Assembly: GCA_019695305.1 (NCBI GenBank)
Contig: JAIBAG010000008.1
Span: 1-64,000, forward strand
Direction: 5' to 3'
From: a bacterium
Lineage (GTDB): Bacteria; UBA10199; JAIBAG01
Length of the DNA: 64,000 nucleotides
Positions 35,401 to 36,565 of this stretch are shown here, piece after piece (position 1 is the stretch's first letter; the number at the start of each line of letters is the position of its first letter). The position numbers were made by a program, and so were the translations under genes. The notes beneath the pieces were generated by a model, which saw nothing but the letters and a program-made list of their open reading frames with translations, was not told where the DNA came from and did no database searches.

Positions 35401-36565
35401 GCGGGTTGTTTATTTTACATTGGTGGGTGTGTATGAAAAAACGGAAATTATCAGACTGTTTAAAAATATTATGGAAAAATGCCCGGTTCCCGCCACCGTA
35501 TTTATGGAGATTCCGGGCATTTTACAAGCTTGCGAAGGCAGACGGATGGAAGGTTATAGTGTTCGTGATTTATTACGGGAGGCTGTTAAAGTATTTAAAG
35601 AAAAATCGGCTGTTGCTTTTCCGTTAATAGAAAATTTACTGAACCAAAGACAACCCGTTTTAACAGTAAAAGAAATTTTAAGCCGCGTTAAAAAAGAACT
35701 GGATACACCTCTTCCTGATTTTGAAGCCCAGCCTTATAATGAAATGGATCCAGAAGGCCGCTTTCCTACACAAGCAGAGTTAGATGCCGATGAAGGAAAA
35801 GCCGGTGGACCTCCCTTGCGCACCACACCCCCACCCGTAAGACCGTCTTCTGTTTATGCAGGAATAGGACAATCCCCCGGCGTTCATCGCGCACCGGACG
35901 GACGTTGGATGATTGCCGATAACAATCATGGTGAAATTGCGATGCGTCTTTCTAATGGTATGGTGGATGCGCATGGTATTACCGATATTGGTGTTCCCAA
36001 AGATGCTGCAGCCACTATTAATCAGGACGGCATAGCCATGATTACGGTGGATGACCCCAGTGCTTATGGTGGTAGGGCCATGTATGTGATTAATGTGGAC
36101 GGCATGGGAGGCATGGGCGGTGGCGATATTGCCATGCAGTATATTTTAAAGGAGCTTGTAGAAAAATTATCGGCAGGGGTAGATGTAGATAAGGCTTTGT
36201 TAGAAATAGCTGCTCAGATGAAAATGTATCGGGATGTTTTTAAAAAGGGTGGTGCTACTTTGTGTATTGCCAAACTAACACCCCAGGCCGATGCCAACAC
36301 AAAGCTTGATACATGGGTGTTAGGCGATGTGCGCGCCAAGGTTTATAGAGGCGGGCAGGAAGAATTTAGAACGCATTCGCAGGGTGTTGGTCAATTTTAC
36401 CGTGATATGTGGGATTGGTATGAGGGAACACCCACCCGCGATGAAATTTTGTTGTGGGCCTCGCAATATGCTCCCACTCAGGGAGAGTTGTTGTTAAAAA
36501 TTAACGAGGCATTTAAAGCACAGGGTTATACTTTACCCGTATTGATAACGACGCCGATGAGATGA
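11477..36565 (+). CDS. Giant multidomain protein, 8,362 residues
   Basis: One frame of 25,089 bases without a stop. The first in-frame ATG after a stop is at 11477; no good ribosome site precedes it. Order of parts by residue: Ser/Thr/Pro-rich N-terminus 1-80 without signal peptide; helical region with coiled coil 246-352; Gly/Ala hydrophobic stretch 806-872; HopA1-like 1 at 1335-1612; helical repeats 1858-2285; zincin-like 1 at 3005-3255 and two shorter related repeats; helical block; dikinase-like 4285-4649; second helical block; HopA1-like 2 at 5305-5552; zincin-like 2; HopA1-like 3 at 5852-6125; FHA-like 6242-6338; two unknown repeats; helical repeats; zincin 3 at 7572-7785; and the first part of a PP2C phosphatase from 8122. 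Codon use resembles the neighbours. No family member of this full layout is known to me; its role is unknown. Confidence 0.9.
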   Translation: MGRSTIDGKGGGAGFVPPHDDASVDAGNFADKKSEGGSLSTETSTETPADTSSSSSFDLSSSLTPPPSQFSLPSPFKPRLSVPQSLAEWQQLEILDRSLLEKLDPVFDVLDTLDQLNLNPPVSVRGILTQLVEDGKLLQFEEAFRALPQNVVDAWLALPNLSVQLEHLVKVQTVLVQMGVTVNPFNIAEADTEIHSLQDNADILLKAKYITADEQYNLLQQGLLLLVLGKVDELHGLNQSFKRSVADAKAYLKETDLLKRKLTAKEKELTEKKDSLIDPQKTGYEVIQIQQQIQSLEEEIAELKRHIGQTSLERLLDPIKIKIKALESEERELTARIEWAQKEKETSLKQIVGGIEAMPNYMDSSQDDNDTYWAREIADGVVLKEDTISKAKARLLEIAQEKINLIKQAEAIVWPKIKESKNPQLIAAKVAEYVQNPAIMPNDPALQLLVREYKEGLIEAYEAQGDFAHVRLLQGRTGEAFTLAVYNPSHAIKNFSKDFKSFWNDCEWNRTQDPEVLKARLISLIHEIPGYKEGSLKVDADTTPDMLMETLLCHALRLGLLPAYTADTLDMLFIRHLPAGFMEILRSGEGWMAVPLIHTKYASMPEQENVNNWKLVRWDEATSKFEYIEYFPDKTKSGMIADSWTVGFDRDSELRKIADVDLSPVEETLQNSPEWIDFIGKMSSFLERFYSISSLIQALSNPATYVTERILDQLRSLLITLDLDPVKNQIAAFIKKHPDDIKNLCSLPIPIMGSTPLEQRLLSLRSQVQLIDQLLGSQSGFDKVVRQSKDLAPHTFKRWVMEEGVITLVTTAVMVGTGMGLMAAPLEMGLTETSMFFAVRSSTGFLADTSAVSALARAGLLSLPAVGSQELSRAVIGYAMPWDDTAQFVTQHSSIYRALNGDMSFDDLGGLLLESWAQQTGMMFVTGQLGTMVGIRAALWEKSKNPFLQALGTGVKGFAEFFESIEDKVVRGDAATKFTWGKFFREWMAENRQEYPSQIIQSNYGQGASFVFDVFSGARAPQDMSAVAAEQAQQIQELFEAIEAAHRARSLDITQDSPLLAGAVQLNVTSSVLPTAFNLDDPISSDASGVLVTNPQMTLAGAIVGITADATPSDTHSFTLIPGQISIIPADQLFVPLDVQNDAYELSFRDSDNPKEVSLKQGEDNTWDLTLGERLTTDTVETWVVGDEEDGGVVQNIYTLAAHLHTGYPLPSYKPGSPLGQRGDLELFAAMALQHPGSLIRQVIFGYDEHGNRAHVMVEVKFEGGEFTVAIGTSGNLGSQANAQLQMIEGRIQKLGADLEQTEQLDLDAVAQQEAAADADISTVQSNYSQQVATQMMDNMLGLKPGQVLTAPLAVTDYYRAYHHEQSVDMNAADRDRIEQNITTYFRAHHWHPKGSNQTFLQRGNIRLNNTWLTEHGDMPVTSVGRVWIAANPRYAVEFMAALDALYAEAETMGIPLWYKVPHKVATYARSDSSLLTFDAAHEAWVYQKLVELSKAHPEYFRDDAAPPVMTSRVTDANGVPLPGISFAINPGIADESYGSLFTHHFAKAVGKVNDLIAQKGSVTFEEARDVLMTSLQEAGYNFDHPGFRNSRANFNSLEIFPTFAHYTTADVGEVAANTVLEDDARIPSFYPAPIETYTMEDFGRTLQVDRVSLGSLSPVIVDHLNTTAVEAHAMSVSRRDSRVNTLSVIALMKDGSIQVIASGVRGGSSGNDLQRMVRRAVATRLAGFSSDSIERLMVCSGNTNFNDRINLTATSLVRSLYQLGVEVPVDLYEYSLSNSQPSLDSSLEARRVSYTYYYSDETIRGEIKAYLPDAPDMSHLSGEELRVAAGWAIARCAQYGGDESQVYQNLLPDFRRLGITSEAERVAIAKYIVSRQRVPFVEYVEGFDISDQETLVEIAIADSITVYTTTNQFSKYGIKSEADRIRVAREAARVGGGSVVQYWAQLDITDPQATYEIALLAASSQYPRGVAEYIGNLNITDQSHLFEIAKKAIEHIHDTGVIDITPFGIESEAARAQLAVLMASKNAWEFSKIVDRYQISDPALLFDIAMAAAKRDGSAIARFFNNYKITDQNKIRSIALEAAKHGLKWEDLQKFGLTDEADIIALARVSAAHYVFFSGDVQHYGINNKDVLFELAVAATVVSPNQMAASIENYKLQEDQRIEIAKLIAGKDGNAVARYIKDFKIEDESTRIEIAKLAASHGDISGQIQNFEITDGAALIEIASLSIKYNPQDAARNIEAYGFTNKTVLKKLFELALEGNDPAVFASSKKFGLTNQEITDYLFEFQNRYFVPNQIIRICIDDVSAREKAYMKNVLLYPRQAAQDHVDHSPYGPTGFPAEMWLYINYDNTEQALQQIDTWKKMIVKLSEDESFPEALKNDPWIQDPSHFWDKVQRRDCGLQLMSVYIRLRLAGDTTQFANTAQLLEHALGLPHNSLNALYAQVSVNTLGDLYETLLQALDLCPGFSFHDIALDPSLLTKTGIREFREILHRLNVALAFRSPQDRAGLLGVVGNLFDSPQSREQLASVLDADIEASFGRMFAGTSISLTYDQILNLEERWGSLDPVFTLIGRFNSNGSWRQELAPLARVFEAALAGEDAFKEFKYQGNPADAEDQQRAAAQRVGLSNEAWAAWQAPQARLAIYDPSTVSADQVQSLAFKALSDHLQTNLLPNIGEILASYDVTQDQVSPDELETILRKPQAPKDKLVQIRTLFDANGIVEPQQLVAVLLKFYQQVLETNPLDTELVSLATALFKYALAADADFTQNIEATQLTQLIANVTETGKQLTALKAEKAKAASVRDIVLTVKTDSPKALLTVGDMVQATSCQNYRTGSHIETLLGYVMDANVQALFSFRLSADTFASAADFTKVRGRIESGAAISVEYDGNLNRATFTWQDGDTLVSITTKDLGYAYRRQILKLGEAGDGAGLVRERAYSQDPNIQQLMDAEMGALVDDLATQMGARPNAAIRIPQSRNPGGVYSDLGGGVKQGPYSIAPDTSGGLHAPVASHANHGLVLDDIPDNFREEQTEWVGNVLEQYDPSQNLSVNNLFHPEALEHLREESPRLAHYLDLAEDRSLKVVLIDGRDIEFNPDSNSIFVGRHHPALGNSSLLAFYLTDELFHLSDSLSPEDPMFDARYDGLLAGWENNSDPRYRTAVGMHAEADAKAAQLLVAEELGIHVTYSTVVNGRTITVSSENFSDIWLDVEPDEERGGITPHDEARMNLQTIVENEPMYRLPNGRLVTYAEGYGRETGGVRSPTAAFDVSYHPVTRLFPAAVMQEACEASPELVRVLENLDIRSINVQSLAGIEVSIDDDTGNYKVEKASADTPDSRYEVIFDYKTNTLYLGTGWSDKPVDALVRITEVLLEAFPDVASGLGYVPKMDKYGDVVEHTANELLTDKIQAELYDVKEGQAIDTPVVEPFSSFDAARHPIANVIFPDDLKALCEKSPALVEVLSHYLVREINFWVGEGTGITYDKENRVLTVGSENTYEGLPYDLVRQIISVLLKEVPHIATDLGYQSSAQLEDVIRKDFDGEAAKDPDTYDGDPFAPTDPASWPKNGDKGDVVDPTPRSEAPPEKLTDRLRRVLDRNSFAEAQPVIQQMWQLGFGEEQIETLLTQINSNTAEHEALDVYSALLVALNTIMAVNTSLDQKYNFLSLVVETCPLSLAFLFESIPLALQIAQEFPDGTAPLEYLSQLTRVSEIYTATVFSLLDELAHQKLTQGEIIDVIGDVKSKCGKNAGFALHALPGLLDVGLSSEAAAGLLERVCKYSDPSVRETMEFLKGAAVTAFNWGWTTDQIIERFDIILENFKQDASAVFKAFPDKMGYQTRIRRDYVYPDAYPKILKIWCFPKMQDAGLSYEQADLVLKAIHENCDEFVLEAADTLGQALQVAKQYQWTAEEITERFINIVRDFGTAAHMVLTFLPSILDLKNSDISGFDRSVFNRAALLYLSRLRGDRFDIEDILPAIQSVCSRYAQELSLREGVALFAEVPVNPGEATLDQYRSLALSIASVIPAFRDQIHNKPSVDNIDYIKRCLEQVQQKVPVDQVLVALLQKILPLAEQIYLGRLNVKDAQESLSLTVRDKIAWPSSNSPTLNEIGALAVSIREVFDAHDTTLSSTDRYALMRLAISVDKVAYALGAYQGDTNSAGSQKQAEQMAALVRVLYGQGYGDSNLLVVAERIDEVAVNWDTLNAETRQRTLQQYGALVFRVLQDFQENYTNVYSEVVQHYPDILPVSEEERASYLSERYRATGVFQLGVHLNSLNVLGGNPRVADQVLGLLGQENPTNTPYRAVFYDDTSFPTSRLQVGGKGEGLHYLATKVPENTPQGFVLPPRPPGYELNEDDKRIIDAAIHDLEVRTGKKLGEGLSVSVRSGGAISMPGAMSTQLFLTTLDEIYEYVEDVYASWNSDLAKAYRLRNGIPDEWGTPVNIVQMIDGRRGGSGVITSRDSFVYGKNVSGDALVNGTHLGNDVLEAPLREFLDQKIAEFEADLGYPVQVEFTVEDGKLWFLQLRRAPQADDSKGDVKLTPQNILLTQGSTSGGVTTIRQIAFTVDDITRIQASGAQAVFVTDNPDAHESGAAVMQAGAMLVSGGNPLAHLFDIARHMRMPFVGGAPFAINRAEGTVTIAGRTYKSGDTLALDPQTLGVYTANDIDAEQTESVPAAVDALAPGVTQPDVIDIVPSEALLARVRAIDRIPFTEASALLPAALRAGISEESIVAFLEKCGARQGYNIQTLLDAVPDVINAAYHAGWSGEEIINLLTTVFNRRAFPTIYAYQTVPFLIAEGFKSADQVIEFLDRILAVTGTNADRAIKAIPAAFEAGLSSNQIVDFFSLIAAHVSPPNSSLAYRVYNALPDTFAEIKAAGIKYESYHDKVELFLVICALKLRGHGGSVEDVIPGYEAYYVRYADSLSLSQGTALFADVPSSSGGKSNIETLRNLAIYIAPSIPGFRETIHFYPSPSNVTYIETCLAEERAKASPNQELIADLETALVLAREIYEAKFNLLAAVTSLGPRLSTEIKWPASNTPTLAELGAMAVSVRQVFDKHQDELIPEYRYALMRLAITADRTAYGLVHSQEISAQTPAEMACLVRVMYGLGYGDAALLDVAQRFDDLTTIWPSLSPDEQFAKLREAAATIPQLLQELVDNYNDIFSPFAGNRVTYVSEHYRATGVFHLGVFVDRLNHAGTRAISPVSGTQSVPSTSLDTPPARETRYPGFIDDPDEGPATFDADLLDDETTEPSLIAPIPHALGDRSVQPTDEVYSPGLDEEPTDPGLVLDRALEVMLGLPRGDDNAILVRPLTRPRITNYRQMVDVSFSDEESRLIDAQIEGFLKEHTNWQQQGVFAGIAPPPVTDGKGKKPLLASFYLAIDPHEAVNLMGKFEEMRRLFPTVSFKVPVNSRNYNQADRVVIYVPHTIEKQFLEWFQNFYSNNKNIFIQGAPSPMMTSQVLDERGHAMNGVSVAVRPLTRAFSYGTRLIDILSPVVADINSRREAGTVYTVGQVRDIFTSVLLRNGYDLAHAGFVSYEGFPNPLEAFPFLSTYSRSRPESWTRAPEKSGSRNDPYSLHAPHPMPSGENGFSIHEIPNDYDVDQARYIDALIADDESAQMPLANIFEPSVLEELKEASPYFAELMEMAKEDGIKVRFVDGMGVSYVPGSYVIEVGRGMEAPADDPERVFEGDSDKDNLDPLRQPHLLAVLLADDIVNTVVDDVDPDSRKFEEDTHGLLADWDKSPHTTQASMMFYAEVEGKVGMLRVADEIGVSLTFSTRVGDREIIATSDDFSQDWLDTETKVDDEGTTLHDQKREELEIILRTLPLYRNAEGHLMTYEQSMGVDLSSLRPITATPPVVGNARSPVTRVDTQLPPRLTDQLASVARIIMEADKRGASDDQIRSLIYSYYTQTVLNGQNIDWDFGAYLSFYMLNGYRMAGQGFWMMMGYIPRHVRANDGCGRLYVAVKPEYATTFALELKEMMNRAEDGEHYPLEVKLPLDPHHLDRADGAVIYFTPQNQEWAYDEVCELMRVHPEWFRTDSPTPLGTSRVVDEEGNPIGGLSFAMEVNVDDSYGGWLSNILFTAYDKATEKGITDEQSIAQYMLQVLREKGFDETRAGFVTVDGIAGRDRFNFMYQHTLGVAGPDTPSGSGPSSPVTPDGTSGSGPYADLSGHTALATLAREKLNTRYRTRDGTPITVDLGVPQSPTPKLEELWGWIQKADPNQPTFEFGFTFRQQELAAGLGEREVVRLIKHGHAFELVLQSYEAPKSTPVFVIRQQADGSVIVMGLVNNTDPGRDFETTHFQYKILPNGKIESRGGGSRLERYPSKIQLEPGDTIQIGNNRRFVFDPYQEFGEKPNTAVEDDDFEGLDNVVSLAKVAFARKDFHHDGKGFYVHFAKEVAVDPAVVPRVNLESLPIKELVHWLKQIGLGGILGELNFISTLAGGDSWSEQTFAGILLLLFEYDFTHNNTARGFMLQRRVVVSFKDVANALMSKGLNGEAQLAILGYLRQHLLPTEALAVLSRAVSDPQEVRRMVSEYGVPAELFESDYPLVKPERSLYAVADLYDLDTRPEPLRLVVADTLLEEVEESTDDLGTILEIYRPFLLRMLRDRYEKNQKNELGVFYTRDHGGAFVFEQGEGNITLARPVSVELEDGTQTESPGELIAHIQPYAPPSPQDMRVFMAMAYAKPGQKIVQEIFGFEDNAIVRVEATYDASTQEYDVKVIPIENITIESLGPVDELVAKIKEEFSKLSPDEIVGISREAVHSEWKWKAEGLVGWFLRRINPAQKDFEDHFTDWFRDRPRAIISNCTHEDRTIYLPGGTRVFLEVAQNNLNFYFIDLQGKRHFVPWGGTLQVDGRIYVLPTQNQLDAMLREYQITLRAPAVSRPQQLRGSAPVDGGTFSRGHQVPRLVVYRRDGSWGLPSPRTTVAVKPSLELTTIEREELVAELKVRFKSNGNQELAVYGATVNDETWLAYEQGVGELTPVRPVRFTSHDNQIVEARLLGHIQPYALPSKEDLEVFMAMAFVEPGTEIVEEVYGYHDNGIIQVRLVYTGNPDVFEPAKLSVKILDLGHTFSKHLIDNVGLDVLGIKREFAAKPVPEIKARASEPVHASKPPGTSANISDRAYADLVKQIKNIKNFPADEGINCLPVLLSVMGPSNTLRLFRVMVAQAGNSVLDVLNQVVRFITACKAKGMDNRNIEPLMSGILYRFKEDAPKAFKEVPQVLRLMEAPYYPAAIIKLISARLYPPAAPQIRQAPEDDVDNAIVAFRALATVAAASRIETLFANIKALCGDHADDAFKAISLFVREALKVKLRKATIYEIVKAGFSQFPSRLPEFLEQVTTVIKRPNRLSKPYPIMNEASRLMGDVVSRAPTYRQAGIPSNTLLTTATSGLKFVDAINAQWATSQNGLLQPLSGDVVVASYRPQTDFRGVAPRTVTMYEAYLQPHRRFFIPSGFSAAVDSNQQDVWTSASPDTLVVCAVVGDTVIMLNSSPGSIYDYYTTAGRAKIAEALIGMGISNAASLYVMGAPDRKSYAGFVMGDLDAYGFDSQFVETAGNSFAVYYSQERQHDFIVMEPTESRWVSLSQLSSSHSALSIHDIAAAVPYLAIADPDLIEFAQNDNTIFKFVEGDGYHYSLLTHEVLIGRDSDAARDPAIFAEMFAHETGHRLDVDEYGKSMSDEELLRIMALPREEQKQIFVERGLQSEVNAYTRQMLHVARLQRAGLHPGRTLTAVDDAGHQIKIYSLDFERLYKHSPEKAKALMADWVNNVRFADENGDLTTYAQEYARTFDEAQNVWENGGDIHASIPIEVGYDAILSSSSTDRGLTKDQRDRIQSISNIDRSAAVLFADDLSRIGFPFGSIMRLCRAVAVFEYVGQKLFFEALQEEAQELRQYKRNTIEVIDNALWDAIHMEQEVVDSDEDEITFDDLNLADAEPEQVVTPVYAADPEAAEIPISEEVLPTPISRRQRAIEAAVDRDNQRLNAIPNLPEEARVVYFTLVGVYEKTEIIRLFKNIMEKCPVPATVFMEIPGILQACEGRRMEGYSVRDLLREAVKVFKEKSAVAFPLIENLLNQRQPVLTVKEILSRVKKELDTPLPDFEAQPYNEMDPEGRFPTQAELDADEGKAGGPPLRTTPPPVRPSSVYAGIGQSPGVHRAPDGRWMIADNNHGEIAMRLSNGMVDAHGITDIGVPKDAAATINQDGIAMITVDDPSAYGGRAMYVINVDGMGGMGGGDIAMQYILKELVEKLSAGVDVDKALLEIAAQMKMYRDVFKKGGATLCIAKLTPQADANTKLDTWVLGDVRAKVYRGGQEEFRTHSQGVGQFYRDMWDWYEGTPTRDEILLWASQYAPTQGELLLKINEAFKAQGYTLPVLITTPMR
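12212..12532 (+). other. Coiled-coil segment of the giant protein
   Basis: Residues about 246-352 are rich in Glu, Lys, Leu and Ile with heptad-like spacing (LKRKLTAKEKELTEKK, IQQQIQSLEEEIAELKR, IKALESEERELTARIEWAQ). They have no prolines apart from two short interruptions. This suggests oligomerisation or a rod. Confidence 0.75.
13892..14090 (+). other. Gly/Ala-rich hydrophobic stretch of the giant protein
   Basis: Residues about 806-872 (TTAVMVGTGMGLMAAPLEMG and following ALARAGLLSLPAVG) are the most hydrophobic part of the giant protein, and glycines recur at helix-packing spacing. They could insert in a membrane or form a buried core. They are less hydrophobic than standard transmembrane helices, so membrane location is uncertain. 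Confidence 0.4.
15480..16310 (+). other. HopA1-like domain, copy 1
   Basis: Residues about 1335-1612. The pattern is GRVWIAANPRYAVEFMAAL, then LWYKVP, then YARSDSSLLTF, then PPVMTSRV, then GISFAI..G..DESYGS. This follows the order of the HopA1 family (R-Y-N strand, F-K strand, Y-R-x-D-x-x-x-Y strand, tFT segment, SFG segment). That family includes the Pseudomonas type III effector HopA1 and the lyases of class V lanthipeptide and thioamitide pathways. Assignment is from pattern recognition and needs a profile search. Confidence 0.5.
17048..18330 (+). other. Array of about 14 alpha-helical repeats of ~30 residues
   Basis: Units follow the pattern Y/F-x-I-x-D/E-x-x-x-x-x-EIA-x-x-A-A, for example YGIKSEADRIRVAREAA, YQISDPALLFDIAMAAA and FKIEDESTRIEIAKLAA. 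The array spans residues about 1858-2285. Such regular two-helix units normally build a solenoid used for protein binding. The unit family is not one I can name with confidence. Confidence 0.8.
20490..21240 (+). other. Zincin-like module 1, catalytic motif decayed
   Basis: Residues about 3005-3255 align with the HExxH module at 34190-34830. The shared order is a helix with EALEHLREESP, the strand GRDIEFNPDSNSIFVGR, the helix AFYLTDELFHLSD, the MHAEADAKAAQLL helix and an end GRLVTYAEGY. The first zinc-binding His is replaced by Asp (DELFH). The Glu, the second His and the downstream Glu survive. Confidence 0.6.
21250..22080 (+). other. Two shorter repeats related to the N-terminal half of the zincin-like modules
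   Basis: Two units of about 110-140 residues (near 21255-21680 and 21740-22080) share the sequence order HP(V/I)..(L/V)FP, C-E-x-S-P-x-L-V-x-VL, a central strand pair, an LGTG or TVGSEN strand, and an end with E.P.(V/I)A..LGY. They resemble the start of the zincin-like modules but stop before the metal-binding helix. Confidence 0.55.
22190..24260 (+). other. Alpha-helical block, copy 1 of an internal duplication
   Basis: Residues about 3572-4262. The first part consists of ~40-residue helical units (for example GEIIDVIGDVKSKCGKNAGFAL). The second part, from about 23300, is repeated in copy 2 after the dikinase-like domain. Shared landmarks are LSLREGVALFAEVP/LSLSQGTALFADVP, DRYALMRLAI/EYRYALMRLAI, GYGDSNLLVVAERID/GYGDAALLDVAQRFD and YRATGVFQLGV/YRATGVFHLGV. 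Confidence 0.8.
24330..25420 (+). other. Pyruvate-phosphate-dikinase-like ATP-binding plus swivelling-His domain
   Basis: Residues about 4285-4649. GGKGEGLHYL, SVSVRSGGAISMPGAMST, GSGVITSRDS and VEFTVEDGKLWFLQLR match the ATP-grasp part of PPDK/PEP synthase enzymes. SGGNPLAHLFDIARHMRMPFVGG matches the phosphohistidine swivel domain, with the acceptor His at residue 4595 and one extra residue before it. The C-terminal PEP/pyruvate-binding barrel is absent. The layout is thus that of a dikinase whose final acceptor is not pyruvate, as in other non-PEP members of the family. The acceptor is unknown. Confidence 0.75.
25500..27020 (+). other. Alpha-helical block, copy 2 of the internal duplication
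   Basis: Residues about 4675-5182. It starts with ~40-residue helical units (ALRAGISEESIVAFLEKCG, AYHAGWSGEEIINLLTTV) and then repeats the long segment described for copy 1. The paired landmarks lie about 2.75-2.8 kb apart. The dikinase-like domain sits between the two copies. Confidence 0.8.
27390..28130 (+). other. HopA1-like domain, copy 2
   Basis: Residues about 5305-5552. LLASFYLAIDPHEAVNLM, SFKVPVNSRNYNQADRVVIY, SPMMTSQV and the MNGVSVAV...FSYGTR segment keep the order of copy 1. It is preceded by an acidic Pro/Thr-rich linker (about 27030-27380). Confidence 0.5.
28180..28990 (+). other. Zincin-like module 2, catalytic motif lost
   Basis: Residues about 5568-5838 align with module 1 and the active module: VLEELKEASPYFAELM, GVSYVPGSYVIEVGR, LAVLLADDIVNTVVDD in place of the HExxH helix, FYAEVEGKVGMLRVADEIG, and an end GHLMTYEQS. 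Both zinc-binding histidines are gone, while the third-ligand Glu position is kept. Confidence 0.55.
29030..29850 (+). other. HopA1-like domain, copy 3
   Basis: Residues about 5852-6125. GRLYVAVKPEYATTFALEL, LEVKLPLDPHHLDRADGAVIY, TPLGTSRVVDEEGNPIGG and DDSYGG follow the same order as copies 1, 2 and 4. A Gly/Ser/Pro linker follows. Confidence 0.5.
30200..30490 (+). other. FHA-like domain
   Basis: Residues about 6242-6338. The end KIQLEPGDTIQIGNNRRFVF matches the last strands of forkhead-associated domains, which bind phosphothreonine. The preceding strands (VFVIRQQADGSVIVMG, TTHFQYKILPNGKIESRG) fit the fold. The conserved GR..S..H core is only partly visible, so binding activity is uncertain. 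A weaker similar region may lie near 31840-32030. Confidence 0.5.
31240..32650 (+). other. Two copies of an unknown module (with a third near 15010-15300)
   Basis: The copies at about 31240-31640 and 32250-32650 share HIQPYA.PS..D..VFMAMA, PG..I..E(I/V)(F/Y)G(F/Y).DN and following strands. A more distant copy near 15010-15300 has AAHLHTGYPLPS, LELFAAMAL..PGSLIRQVIFGYDEHG. I cannot name this module; it looks like a mixed alpha/beta fold of about 130 residues. Confidence 0.6.
34190..34830 (+). other. Zincin-like metallopeptidase module 3, intact HExxH
   Basis: Residues about 7572-7785. The motif HETGH occupies residues 7646-7650 in the context FAHETGHRLDVDEYG. A Glu at residue 7689 (QSEVNAYTRQ) is in the right place for the third zinc ligand. 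The module could be a working protease, perhaps acting on the giant protein itself. The two related modules upstream have lost the motif. Confidence 0.65.
35840..36565 (+). other. N-terminal part of a PP2C-type phosphatase domain
   Basis: From residue about 8122: INQDGIAMITV (the N-E-D motif region), YVINVDGMGGMGGGDIA (metal-binding DG.GG), KKGGATLCIAKL (G-T-L region) and WVLGDVRAKVYRGG (GD.R..Y region). The remaining PP2C motifs are not in this frame but at the start of the next one, 36562-37995. Confidence 0.75.
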